This document shows, in pieces, positions 26,654 through 34,872 of a stretch of 64,000 bases of DNA. The notes beneath the pieces were generated by a model that made no database searches, was not told where the DNA came from, and worked only from the letters and a program-made list of their open reading frames with translations. The stretch lies in assembly GCA_034670065.1 (NCBI GenBank), contig JAXMOG010000001.1, positions 434,001 through 498,000 of the forward strand, written 5' to 3'. This DNA comes from Mesobacterium_A sp034670065 (GTDB taxonomy: Bacteria; Pseudomonadota; Alphaproteobacteria; Rhodobacterales; Rhodobacteraceae). A program made the translations under genes and the position numbers. Numbering within the stretch: position 1 is the stretch's first letter; each line of letters opens with the position of its first letter.

Positions 26654-28114
26654 ATGATGCCTCCTGCCCACCCTTTCGATGACGACAAACTCCGCGAAGA
26701 ATGTGGAATTTTCGGTGTCGTCGGGGTAACCGACGCTGCCAACTTCGTTGCGCTGGGTCTTCATGCCTTACAACACCGTGGACAGGAAGCGGGCGGCATC
26801 GTCACCCACCACCCTGATCACGGGTTCAATTCTGCCCGCAGATTTGGATATGTGCGCGACAGTTTCACATCCCCCCGATTGATGGAAACCCTGCCCGGTG
26901 CATTGGCCATTGGCCATGTGCGCTATTCAACCGCCGGGTCCAAAGGGCAAACCGCAATCCGCGATGTGCAGCCCTTCTTTGGCGAGTTTTCGATGGGCGG
27001 CGCGGCGATTGCGCATAACGGCAATATCACCAATGCCGACGCACTGCGGCGCGAACTGATCGAACGTGGTTCGATCTTTCAGTCGTCTTCAGACAGCGAA
27101 TGCATCATTCACTTGATGGCCCGCTCGCTGCAACGCGACATTCCCAGCCGGATGGAAGATGCGTTGCGCCGGGTTGAAGGCGCGTTCTCTGTCGTCGCCA
27201 TGACCCGGACCAAGCTGATCGGCGTACGCGACCCGTTGGGTGTGCGGCCACTGGTGCTGGGCAAGGTTGGTGATGGCTGGGCTTTGTCATCGGAAACCTG
27301 TGCGCTGGATATCATCGGTGCCGAATTTGTGCGTGAGATCGAACCCGGCGAAATGGTCGTAATCACCGCCGAAAACGGCGTTGAATCGGTTCGTCCATTC
27401 CGCCCGGCCAAATCGCGTTTCTGCATCTTTGAACATGTGTATTTCTCGCGTCCTGACAGCATCATCGGCGGCCAGTCTGTCTATGAAACCCGCCGTCAGA
27501 TCGGTGTGGAATTGGCGCGCGAAGCACCTGTTGATGCTGATTTGGTCTGCCCCGTGCCCGACAGCGGTACACCTGCGGCCATTGGTTTTGCGCATGAAAG
27601 CGGCATTCCCTATGGCATGGGGATCATCCGCAACCAGTATATGGGTCGGACATTTATTGAGCCGACAGAACAGATCCGAAATATGGGTGTGCGCCTGAAG
27701 CTGAACGTCAACCGCGCCCTGATCCGTGGCAAGCGTGTGATTTTGGTGGACGATTCCGTTGTGCGCGGGACAACCAGCCGTAAGATCAAAGAGATGATCC
27801 TGGACGCCGGCGCCGCCGAGGTGCATTTCCGCATCGCCTCTCCGCCCACGGCTTGGCCTTGTTTTTATGGCGTCGACACTCCGCAGCGCGAAAAGCTTTT
27901 GGCAGCCACCATGTCCGAGGATGAGATGCGCCAGCACTTGGGCGTCAATAGCCTGAAATTCATCTCGTTGGATGGTTTGTACCGCGCTGCTGGCGAAGCC
28001 AATGGCCGCAACAAGAAACACCCGCAGTATTGCGATGCCTGTTTCTCGGGCGAGTATCCGGTGGAACCCGCTGACATGATCCGCAAAGGCTTTCAATTGA
28101 AGGCCGCTGAGTGA
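26654..28114 (+). CDS. purF: Amidophosphoribosyltransferase (PurF)
   Basis: PurF makes phosphoribosylamine from PRPP and glutamine, the first step of purine synthesis. The glutaminase nucleophile cysteine is in REECGIFGVVG, and the PRPP motif is VILVDDSVVRGTTSRKI. I chose the ATG at 26654, giving 486 residues with the cysteine at position 17; a TTG at 26642 with better-placed GGAG is a real alternative. The short leader before the cysteine would be removed in maturation. It is 165 bases after cvpA. Confidence 0.94.
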   Translation: MMPPAHPFDDDKLREECGIFGVVGVTDAANFVALGLHALQHRGQEAGGIVTHHPDHGFNSARRFGYVRDSFTSPRLMETLPGALAIGHVRYSTAGSKGQTAIRDVQPFFGEFSMGGAAIAHNGNITNADALRRELIERGSIFQSSSDSECIIHLMARSLQRDIPSRMEDALRRVEGAFSVVAMTRTKLIGVRDPLGVRPLVLGKVGDGWALSSETCALDIIGAEFVREIEPGEMVVITAENGVESVRPFRPAKSRFCIFEHVYFSRPDSIIGGQSVYETRRQIGVELAREAPVDADLVCPVPDSGTPAAIGFAHESGIPYGMGIIRNQYMGRTFIEPTEQIRNMGVRLKLNVNRALIRGKRVILVDDSVVRGTTSRKIKEMILDAGAAEVHFRIASPPTAWPCFYGVDTPQREKLLAATMSEDEMRQHLGVNSLKFISLDGLYRAAGEANGRNKKHPQYCDACFSGEYPVEPADMIRKGFQLKAAE

Positions 28115-28159
28115 TCGCTCAACCTTGACGCGGCATTCGTGTCGCGTCTTACTTCTTGC

Positions 28160-28756
28160 ATGAGAAAAATCTGGATTTACTTAGTCTGCGCCGTTTTTGC
28201 TGCATCAACGGCGTCCGCTTCTGGCGGGCCGTCTGTTTCACTTGGGGAATACACCGCCACACTGTCACGCCCGCCATTTCTGGCCTCCGGCGACAGCGGC
28301 AAGTTCTTCACCGACAGCCAGACCACGAAATCCGGAAAAACGATTTCTATTCAAGAAGTCATCAGAAGCCATGAACAGTTTCAGACATGGTCCATCCTTT
28401 CGGCGGTGATGATGCAATCCCCGGCAGAAGGGGCGCTGAAAGATCGGCTTGATCTTATGTTATCCCCTTATCAACAAGCCTGCGAAAACGTAGCTGTTGC
28501 CGATTTGAAAAGTACCCGGAAGAATTCCAAGCTTGTTGCGGTCTTTTGCACCGCGCTGAAACCATCGCTGCAGGCAGGACAAGTGAGTGTTCTTTCAATC
28601 TCGTTAAATGGCCGAACCGAAATCCGCAGCTATATCGAGATGCGGACCAAGCCCTTCAAGCTGGATGTTCTTGAATCAGGCGCTCTACCGATCAAGCGTG
28701 ATACGCTTTCGGCAATGATTGACTACATCGGTCAAACCAAAATCACCCGGAAGTAG
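28160..28756 (+). CDS. Secreted protein, unknown function
   Basis: The 198-residue product begins with a clear signal peptide (MRKIWIYLVCAVFAASTASASG), cleaved probably after ASA. The mature part is soluble, contains two cysteines (QACENV and AVFCTAL) that could pair, and ends KITRK. I do not recognise a family. I chose the ATG at 28160; a GTG seven codons upstream (28139) would spoil the signal peptide. The gene stands alone between purF and an SDR gene. Confidence 0.6.
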   Translation: MRKIWIYLVCAVFAASTASASGGPSVSLGEYTATLSRPPFLASGDSGKFFTDSQTTKSGKTISIQEVIRSHEQFQTWSILSAVMMQSPAEGALKDRLDLMLSPYQQACENVAVADLKSTRKNSKLVAVFCTALKPSLQAGQVSVLSISLNGRTEIRSYIEMRTKPFKLDVLESGALPIKRDTLSAMIDYIGQTKITRK

Positions 28757-28890
28757 TGCTTCGGAGCCGCCTATGTGGCACCGAATGATACGCTGCTGCC
28801 CGGCTATTTCACCGGTCCCAATGCAGCAAAATCCAGCAGACCGTCACCGATGCCCTTGACCTTTTGCGCCGCGCGCGCCATCCCGCGCTC

Positions 28891-29532
28891 ATGACAAAAC
28901 CTATCGCTATTATCACCGGTGCGTCACGCGGCCTTGGCTTTGCCCTTGCCGAAGCGCTTTCTGACACCCATCACATCGTCGCCGTCGCCCGTACTGTGGG
29001 CGGGTTGGAAGATCTGGATGACCGCATTAAGGCGCGCGGCGGTGAAGCGACGCTGGCGCCCATGGATATTTGTGTGCCAGAGGCAATGGCCCAGCTTTGC
29101 CGATCCATTCATGATCGTTGGGGCCCTGCCGCGTTGTGGGTGCATACCGCTGTGCATGTCGCGCCGCTGACCCCGGCCACGCATATTGACGCAAGGGACT
29201 GGGACAAGTCGGTTCAAACCAACACCGTCGCCATGGGCCATTTGGTGCCCTACATCGGGGCTCTATTGGGTGCGGAAGGAACGGCTGTGTTCTTTGATGA
29301 TCCCCATTGTGGCCAGAAATTCTTTGGCAGCTATGGTGCGACAAAGGCCGGACAGATCGCCCTGGCCCGCAGTTGGCAGGACGAAACCAACAATTTGGGG
29401 CCAAAGGTGAAAATCCTAACGCCAGAGCCGATGTCCACTGCCACACGCGCGCGGTTCTTCCCTGGGGAAAACCGCGATACGCTTGCCAGCCCGCATGATG
29501 AGGCTGCTCGCCTGCTACCGCTTATTGTCTAA
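28891..29532 (+). CDS. Short-chain dehydrogenase/reductase family protein
   Basis: The 213-residue protein has the SDR cofactor motif TGASRGLG near the N terminus and the active-site pair in SYGATKAGQ (Tyr-x3-Lys). The usual NAG motif is replaced by HTAVH, a departure from classical members. It is short for a classical SDR (about 250). The substrate is unknown. I start at the ATG at 28891 (MTKPIAIITGAS). Confidence 0.8.
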   Translation: MTKPIAIITGASRGLGFALAEALSDTHHIVAVARTVGGLEDLDDRIKARGGEATLAPMDICVPEAMAQLCRSIHDRWGPAALWVHTAVHVAPLTPATHIDARDWDKSVQTNTVAMGHLVPYIGALLGAEGTAVFFDDPHCGQKFFGSYGATKAGQIALARSWQDETNNLGPKVKILTPEPMSTATRARFFPGENRDTLASPHDEAARLLPLIV

Positions 29533-29575
29533 CCACTTTCGTCGCCTTCGGGCCACGACCGCTATGCCATTCACT

Positions 29576-29608
29576 GGGGGAGCTTGTCGGGCTGCCCCCG
29601 GTCTTTTA
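29576..29608 (+). terminator. Probable terminator after the SDR gene
   Basis: A stem of GGGGGAGC and GCTGCCCCC (one bulge) with a seven-base loop is followed by GGTCTTTTATT. It lies between the SDR stop and surE, so surE-pcm probably has its own promoter. Confidence 0.4.
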
Positions 29609-29631
29609 TTCAATATCCAAAGGGGCGAGCT

Positions 29632-30414
29632 ATGCGTATTTTGATCACCAATGATGACGGCATCAATGCACCGGGTCTGAAAATCCTCCACGCCATTGCC
29701 GAAGAGCTGGCTGGCCCAGACGGAGAAGTCTGGACAGTGGCCCCCGCGTTTGAACAATCCGGCGTTGCGCATTGCATCAGCTACACCCATCCAACCATGA
29801 TCGCCCAGCTGGGTGACAGGGTATTCGCTGCCGAAGGCAGCCCTGCCGATTGTGTGTTGGCGGGACTGCACGACGTTCTGAAAGAGACGCCGCCTGATCT
29901 GGTGCTGTCGGGGGTGAACCGCGGCAACAACTCTGGCGAAAACGCACTGTACTCCGGTACGCTGGGTGGCGCGATGGAAGGTGCGTTGCAAGACGTCCTG
30001 TCTATCGGATTGTCACAATACCTTGGCCCCAACAGCGACAAAGATGCGCCCTTTGCCCCTTCGGCCAATCATGGTGCGGATGTGCTGCGCCGGATCATTG
30101 CCAACGATCCCGGCAAACAGGGGGATTATCGGTTGTTTTACAACGTGAACTTCCCGCCCGTGGCCGGTGACGGCGTATTGGGTGTGAAAGTGGTGCCGCA
30201 AGGACGCCGCGCCGACACCTATTTTTCGGTCGAACCGCATAATGCCCCGTCCGGGCGACGGTTCTTGTGGGTCAGAGGTGGCAACCAACATGGCAAATCG
30301 ACCGAAGGGTCCGATATCGATGTGAACATGAACGGATATATCAGTGTAACCCCCATGCGCGCCGATCTGACAGCCCATGACGCGCTAGATACAATGCAGG
30401 CCGCCTTTTTATGA
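29632..30414 (+). CDS. surE: 5'/3'-nucleotidase SurE
   Basis: SurE is a metal-dependent nucleoside monophosphate phosphatase linked to stationary-phase survival. The 260-residue protein begins MRILITNDDGINAPG, with the NDDG metal site at 7-10, then PAFEQSGVAHCIS and LSGVNRGNNSGENALYSGT. It overlaps pcm by ATGA, the usual partnership. Confidence 0.95.
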   Translation: MRILITNDDGINAPGLKILHAIAEELAGPDGEVWTVAPAFEQSGVAHCISYTHPTMIAQLGDRVFAAEGSPADCVLAGLHDVLKETPPDLVLSGVNRGNNSGENALYSGTLGGAMEGALQDVLSIGLSQYLGPNSDKDAPFAPSANHGADVLRRIIANDPGKQGDYRLFYNVNFPPVAGDGVLGVKVVPQGRRADTYFSVEPHNAPSGRRFLWVRGGNQHGKSTEGSDIDVNMNGYISVTPMRADLTAHDALDTMQAAFL

Positions 30415-31055
30415 CGTCCAATCCAGAACGCACAATGCAATTTCTGTTCGCCCTGCGCTCGCGCGGGGTGACGGATAGCGGCGTTCTGAATGCGATGGAA
30501 CGGATTGATCGCGCGAAGTTTGTCCAAGGCTATTTCGCCGATCGCGCCTATGACGACATGCCCTTGCCAATTGCCTGTGGGCAAACGATCAGCCAGCCGT
30601 CGGTGGTGGGGCTGATGACTCAGGCGTTGAACATTTCCAGCCGAGATAAAGTTTTGGAAGTTGGGACCGGGTCTGGCTATCAGGCCGCGATTCTAAGTGT
30701 TTTGGCCCGCCGCGTGTATACGGTTGACCGTCATGCGCGTCTGGTTCGGGCTGCCAAAGCACAGTTCGATGCGCTGGGGCTGGCTAATATCACAGCACTA
30801 AATGCTGATGGAAGTTTCGGTTTGCCGGATCAGGCACCTTTTGATCGCATTGTCGTGACCGCCGCAGCCGAAGACCCGCCCGGCCCTCTCTTGGCCCAAC
30901 TGAAAATTGGCGGTATTATGGTTGTGCCGGTGGGGCAATCGGACACTGTGCAAAGCCTGATCCGTGTCACACGGACAGAAACGGGCTTTGACTATGACGA
31001 ATTGCGCTCTGTCCGGTTTGTTCCGCTGGTCGAAGGTCTTGGCAAAGACGGCTGA
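30411..31055 (+). CDS. pcm: Protein-L-isoaspartate O-methyltransferase (Pcm)
   Basis: Pcm repairs isoaspartyl residues in aged proteins. The substrate loop PLPIACGQTISQPSVVG and the SAM motif VLEVGTGSGYQAA (residues 81-93) are intact, and the C-terminal APFDRIVVTAAAEDPP matches the family. 214 residues is normal. It is translationally coupled to surE and followed by the nlpD-like gene in the classic surE-pcm-nlpD order. Confidence 0.95.
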   Translation: MTSNPERTMQFLFALRSRGVTDSGVLNAMERIDRAKFVQGYFADRAYDDMPLPIACGQTISQPSVVGLMTQALNISSRDKVLEVGTGSGYQAAILSVLARRVYTVDRHARLVRAAKAQFDALGLANITALNADGSFGLPDQAPFDRIVVTAAAEDPPGPLLAQLKIGGIMVVPVGQSDTVQSLIRVTRTETGFDYDELRSVRFVPLVEGLGKDG

Positions 31056-31118
31056 TCAGCGCATACGGACTATATAACGACGCCCCGCCCTGATCGGGGC
31101 GCGCGAGGAGTGATCGAG

Positions 31119-32282
31119 ATGTACTACGCAGTGCCCCGCCGCCTGTTCCGAACTTGCGTTGCCGCCGTATCCTTGGCCAGTTTGACCGCGTGTAGCGGGC
31201 TGGATTTTGATATGCGGGGCCGGGTCGGTGACAATTTCAACACCGCCGATGCCGCGCTGAACAATGCAGCGCAAAGGCCCGAACCTGATGATCGGGGTGT
31301 GATCACCTATCAGACCTATCAGGTGGCTGTTGCCCGGCGTGGCGACACCTTGGCTGACGTGGCCAACCGTCTGGGTCTGAACCCCGCCGAGATTGCCCGC
31401 TACAACGGCGTGCGCCCGGATGACACGCTGCGTGCTGGCGAACTGGTCGCCCTGCCCGGCCCGATCACCAATTCTTCTGACATCAGCGTTACAGAGCTGG
31501 CGGGCAACGCGATCGACAGTGCATCGCCAACGCCTTCGGGGACAAACAACGGCACCACGGGTTCTACGAAACCGATGGTCGAACCGATCCGTCACAAGGT
31601 CGAACGCGGTGAGACCGTCTACACCATTGCCCGTTTGTACAATGTTTCTGTCCGCTCTCTGGCAGACCTGAACTCGTTGGATCGCAGCTACACCCTGCGG
31701 GAAGGTCAGGTCTTGTTGGTGCCAGTCACCTTGGCCAAGGTCGAAGAAAAACCGATCTCCGCGCTGAAGCCCCCGGCTGTGGTAACAGCCCCCGGCGCTG
31801 GCTCTCCTACGCCAACGCCGCCAAGCGCATCGCGTCCGTTGCCTGCCAACACACCGCCCGCAGCATCGGAACCAGCCACCGCAACAGTGGCCCCGTCGGT
31901 TACGGTGACCAAATCCCCTGCCGTGACGCGCGACAGTCAAATGGCCTTCCCGGTCAAAGGGTCCATCGTGCGTGAATATTCAAAAGGCCGTAGCGACGGT
32001 ATCGACATCAGCGCCTCGGCCGGGTCCGACGTAGAAGCAGCCGCCACAGGCGTTGTGGCGGCAGTGACGTCTGACGCGGATAACGTGCCGATTGTGATTG
32101 TTCGCCACCCCGACAATCTGCTGACGGTCTATGCCAATATCGGCGATATCAAGGTCAAGAAGGACGACCGTGTCACCCGCGGTCAGGAACTGGGCAAGGT
32201 GCGTCCCGGATCGCCCCCCTATATTCACTTTGAAGTGCGCAAGGGGTTCGACAGCGTCGATCCAATGCCCTACCTGCAATAG
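31119..32282 (+). CDS. nlpD: NlpD-like lipoprotein: two LysM domains and a degenerate LytM (M23) domain
   Basis: The 387-residue protein has a lipoprotein signal (lipobox LTAC-S), LysM domains near residues 65-115 and 160-210 (YQVAVARRGDTLADVANRLG; HKVERGETVYTIARLY), a Pro/Ala/Thr-rich linker, and a C-terminal peptidase M23 fold. Catalytic histidines appear lost: RSDGIDI replaces H-x-GIDI, YANI replaces YAHL, and YIHFEVR replaces HLHFEVR. This resembles amidase activators such as NlpD and EnvC rather than an active peptidase. I prefer the ATG at 31119, preceded by GAGGAG. Confidence 0.88.
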   Translation: MYYAVPRRLFRTCVAAVSLASLTACSGLDFDMRGRVGDNFNTADAALNNAAQRPEPDDRGVITYQTYQVAVARRGDTLADVANRLGLNPAEIARYNGVRPDDTLRAGELVALPGPITNSSDISVTELAGNAIDSASPTPSGTNNGTTGSTKPMVEPIRHKVERGETVYTIARLYNVSVRSLADLNSLDRSYTLREGQVLLVPVTLAKVEEKPISALKPPAVVTAPGAGSPTPTPPSASRPLPANTPPAASEPATATVAPSVTVTKSPAVTRDSQMAFPVKGSIVREYSKGRSDGIDISASAGSDVEAAATGVVAAVTSDADNVPIVIVRHPDNLLTVYANIGDIKVKKDDRVTRGQELGKVRPGSPPYIHFEVRKGFDSVDPMPYLQ

Positions 32283-32303
32283 GGTTTCTGCGCTCTAATA
32301 TTG

Positions 32304-32336
32304 AAAAACGCCTCGGTCCTTTGCCGGGGCGTTTTT
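32304..32336. terminator. Bidirectional terminator between nlpD and the WYL regulator
   Basis: A 13-base stem (AAAAACGCCTCGG paired with CCGGGGCGTTTTT, one mismatch) with a TCCTTTG loop carries A- and T-runs at the two ends. It serves nlpD on the plus strand and the convergent regulator gene on the minus strand. Confidence 0.85.
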
Positions 32337-32339
32337 GAT

Positions 32340-33017
32340 TCACCCCTTTGCCTTGGCCGCGCGATAGTCGGCAAGGGTTTTGCCCGGTTCATCCACAAAA
32401 AGCCCTGGAAGCGCGCGCAGACTTTCTATCTGATCAACGCGGAATACCCTGAAATCTTTACGCAATTCGCACCACGCGGTCACAGTCCACAAGCGCCCCC
32501 AATAATCCATCTGCAAAGGCCGTATGGTTCGTTCGGAAAGATCGTCTGCTGACCGGTACATGATTTCGATCTTCTGGCGCGCACGGATCGCAGATCGGAT
32601 TGTGGGCATGTGCTGAAACCCCTTTGCCGCCTCGTCAAACGGATCAACGGCAAAACCAAACGTGCCCCGATAATCGCTGGTTTCCTCTGGCAAAACGGCA
32701 TCGATTTTGGATGACAGGCTGGCCGCCGCCTGTTGCAGGTCTTCATCTGCCGCCTCACCCACCACGGCCAAGCCCAGATGCAGCGCCTCCAACTCTGTCA
32801 CAGTCAGGTTCAACGGCGGCAGCGACACGGCTTCAAGAGCCATATACCCAGCACCACGTTCCCCACTAACAGGCACGCCCGAGGCGGACAAAGTATCCAT
32901 GTCGCGATAGATCGTGCGCACCGATACGTTCAGCTGATCGGCCAAATCTTCGGCACGGTGCAGGTCCCCGTCACGCAGGATTTTAACAAGGTCGAAAAGG
33001 CGGTCAGATCTTCGCAT
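32340..33017 (-). CDS. YafY-type HTH and WYL-domain transcriptional regulator
   Basis: The 225-residue protein has an N-terminal HTH_11 domain (MRRSDRLFDLVKILRDG, VSVRTIYRDMDTLSASG) and a C-terminal WYL ligand-sensing domain (RSAIRARQKIEIMYRS, IRPLQMDYWGRLWTVTAWCELRKDF). Such regulators usually bind small ligands or nucleic acid and often control themselves. Two TGACA/TGTCA dyads lie upstream (33109-33142). Target genes are unknown; tatA is divergent. Confidence 0.85.
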   Translation of the reverse strand: MRRSDRLFDLVKILRDGDLHRAEDLADQLNVSVRTIYRDMDTLSASGVPVSGERGAGYMALEAVSLPPLNLTVTELEALHLGLAVVGEAADEDLQQAAASLSSKIDAVLPEETSDYRGTFGFAVDPFDEAAKGFQHMPTIRSAIRARQKIEIMYRSADDLSERTIRPLQMDYWGRLWTVTAWCELRKDFRVFRVDQIESLRALPGLFVDEPGKTLADYRAAKAKG

Positions 33018-33108
33018 GGCGTAACACCTGTCGGTTGGTTCAGCTGGGTCGAGTCAGCGTTATGGCCCCTGATTCCGTGATCCATAGACCGAAACATCGG
33101 GCGGATAC

Positions 33109-33142
33109 TGACAAAAAGTTGTCAACTGACAGGTTTATGTCA
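33109..33142. promoter_or_regulatory. Paired TGACA-N6/N4-TGTCA dyads upstream of the WYL regulator
   Basis: Two 16-base dyads, TGACAAAAAGTTGTCA (33109-33124) and TGACAGGTTTATGTCA (33127-33142), are offset by 18 bases. The minus strand also reads TTGACA between them, a possible -35. YafY/WYL regulators often use TGACA-type half sites, so this is a candidate autoregulatory operator that could also affect tatA. Confidence 0.45.
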
Positions 33143-33265
33143 TTTTGAACTGCATTTTCCCACCCCAATGATCCGAATGACCTTTGTTGGCAGCAACAAA
33201 GGGCTTAAGAACGATGTTCGAATACCACCGGGCTCTCATTGCCCGAAGACGAAGGGAATACTCTC

Positions 33266-33481
33266 ATGCTTAACAATATCGGCCTTCCCGGCCTTCTACT
33301 GATTGCTGTCGTGGTTCTGGTTCTTTTCGGACGCGGCAAGATTTCTTCGCTTATGGGCGAAGTCGGCAAAGGCATCACCGCCTTCAAGAAAGGTGTCAAA
33401 GACAGCACCGATGAGCTGGAAGCTGATGCAGCCGACGCAGCGACCGACGTCACGCCGGAAAGCGACAAGGACAAAGTCTAA
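33266..33481 (+). CDS. tatA: Twin-arginine translocase subunit TatA
   Basis: The 71-residue protein has one N-terminal membrane helix (NNIGLPGLLLIAVVVLVLFG), the F-G hinge, an amphipathic helix (KISSLMGEVGKGITAFKKG) and an acidic tail. It forms the pore-like oligomer of the Tat system for folded proteins. The ATG at 33266 follows GAAGGGA. tatB follows one codon later. Confidence 0.93.
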   Translation: MLNNIGLPGLLLIAVVVLVLFGRGKISSLMGEVGKGITAFKKGVKDSTDELEADAADAATDVTPESDKDKV

Positions 33482-33955
33482 ATGTTTGACCTAGGTTGGT
33501 CTGAGCTGCTGGTAATCGGCGTTGTTGCGCTGATCGTGGTCGGTCCTAAGGACTTGCCTGTTCTGTTCCGCAGTGTCGGGCAGTTCGTGGGCAAGGCCAA
33601 AGGCATGGCCCGCGAGTTTTCGCGCGCGATGAACGACGCTGCCGATGATGCCGGTGTCAGTGACATTTCCAAAACACTGAAAACCGCCGTTAACCCGGTC
33701 GGCAGTGCGATGGATGGTGTAAAAGATGCGGCCCGGTCCATGACCGATCTGAATCTGGACAGCAAAACCAAGGCCAAACCGACGGAAGAACTGTCAAAAG
33801 AACGCGCTGACGCAAAGCGCAAGATTGAGGCTGCGTCGGCCAAAGCTGCCGCCGCGCGCCTGAAGCGCGAAGCCGAAGAGGCCGCCAAGAAAGCTGAAGC
33901 GCTTGAAGCTTCGTTAAACGACGCGCCCGAAAGCGCCCCCAAGGATCCAACATGA
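33482..33955 (+). CDS. tatB: Twin-arginine translocase subunit TatB
   Basis: The 157-residue protein begins MFDLGWSELLVIGVVALIVVGPKDLP, with the glutamate and G-P-K hinge typical of TatB, followed by an amphipathic helix and a long charged Ala/Lys/Glu-rich tail. With TatC it forms the receptor for twin-arginine signal peptides. It starts directly after tatA and overlaps tatC by ATGA. Confidence 0.93.
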   Translation: MFDLGWSELLVIGVVALIVVGPKDLPVLFRSVGQFVGKAKGMAREFSRAMNDAADDAGVSDISKTLKTAVNPVGSAMDGVKDAARSMTDLNLDSKTKAKPTEELSKERADAKRKIEAASAKAAAARLKREAEEAAKKAEALEASLNDAPESAPKDPT

Positions 33956-34872
33956 GCGCCAAAGACCCTTCGATCGAAGACAGCAGCGCACCGCTGATCG
34001 AACATCTGGCAGAGTTACGAAACCGCCTGATCCACAGCGCCGCGTATTTCCTTGTGGGGATGATCATCTGTTTCACAGTGGCCACGCCGATCTTCAACTT
34101 TCTGACCGCCCCGCTGTGCCAAGTTCTGGCCAGCCGAGGGCAAGACTGTGATCTGATCTTTATCAGCCCGCAGGAAGGGTTCTTTGTGGCCATCAAGATT
34201 TCATTCTTGGGCGGCTTCATGTTGGCTTTTCCCTTTATTGCCAATCAGATGTGGCGCTTTGTTGCACCGGGCCTTTACAAGACCGAAAAAGGTGCCTTCC
34301 TGCCGTTCATCATCGCGTCGCCCTTTATGTTTATTCTGGGCGCATCCTTTGCGTTCTTCGTCGTCACACCGCTGGCCTATGACTTCTTCTTGGGGTTCCA
34401 GCAGTTTGGACAAGCCGGCGAGGCAGTTGTCGAAGTACCTGAAGCAGCCGCGCCTTTGTCAGTTGTTTTTCAGGGGTCCGCTCAGGAATATCTGAACCTG
34501 ACCATAAAATTCATCGTGGCCTTTGGCCTGTGTTTCCAGTTGCCAGTTCTGTTGACGCTGATGGGCAAGGCGGGCTTGGTTTCGGCCAAAGGTCTGGCCG
34601 ATGTACGCAAATACGCCGTTGTCGCCATTCTGCTGTTGGCCGCCTTGGTGACACCTCCTGATGTCATCACGCAGGTTATTCTGTTTGTTGTTGTCTATGG
34701 GCTGTACGAAATTTCGATCTTCCTTGTCCGCCGCGTTGAAACCAAACGCGAAGCCAAGTTGCGCGAAGAAGGTCTGTGGTTCGAAGATGACGAAGAAGAA
34801 GCGGACGATCCGTTGATGAAAGAATTCGACGAGGACGACGCTGGCGACGACGCGGAGACCGACAAGAAGTGA
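33952..34872 (+). CDS. tatC: Twin-arginine translocase subunit TatC
   Basis: The 306-residue, six-helix receptor begins with PLIEHLAELRNRL and contains the conserved FISPQEGFFVAIK and PLAYDFFLGF segments. It is longer than E. coli TatC because of an insertion in a periplasmic loop (about residues 150-170) and a very acidic C-terminal tail of some 35 residues, a common alphaproteobacterial feature. It overlaps tatB and the DUF815 gene (GTGA). Confidence 0.95.
   Translation: MSAKDPSIEDSSAPLIEHLAELRNRLIHSAAYFLVGMIICFTVATPIFNFLTAPLCQVLASRGQDCDLIFISPQEGFFVAIKISFLGGFMLAFPFIANQMWRFVAPGLYKTEKGAFLPFIIASPFMFILGASFAFFVVTPLAYDFFLGFQQFGQAGEAVVEVPEAAAPLSVVFQGSAQEYLNLTIKFIVAFGLCFQLPVLLTLMGKAGLVSAKGLADVRKYAVVAILLLAALVTPPDVITQVILFVVVYGLYEISIFLVRRVETKREAKLREEGLWFEDDEEEADDPLMKEFDEDDAGDDAETDKK

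Noticed and set aside
28804..28881. Minus-strand 25-codon frame between the secreted protein and SDR genes
   Set aside because: It is plausible in composition but too short, with no ribosome binding site or conserved context.
31056..31940. Minus-strand 294-codon frame opposite nlpD
   Set aside because: The product is Arg/Gly/His-rich with no motif, and the plus strand encodes the LysM/LytM lipoprotein.
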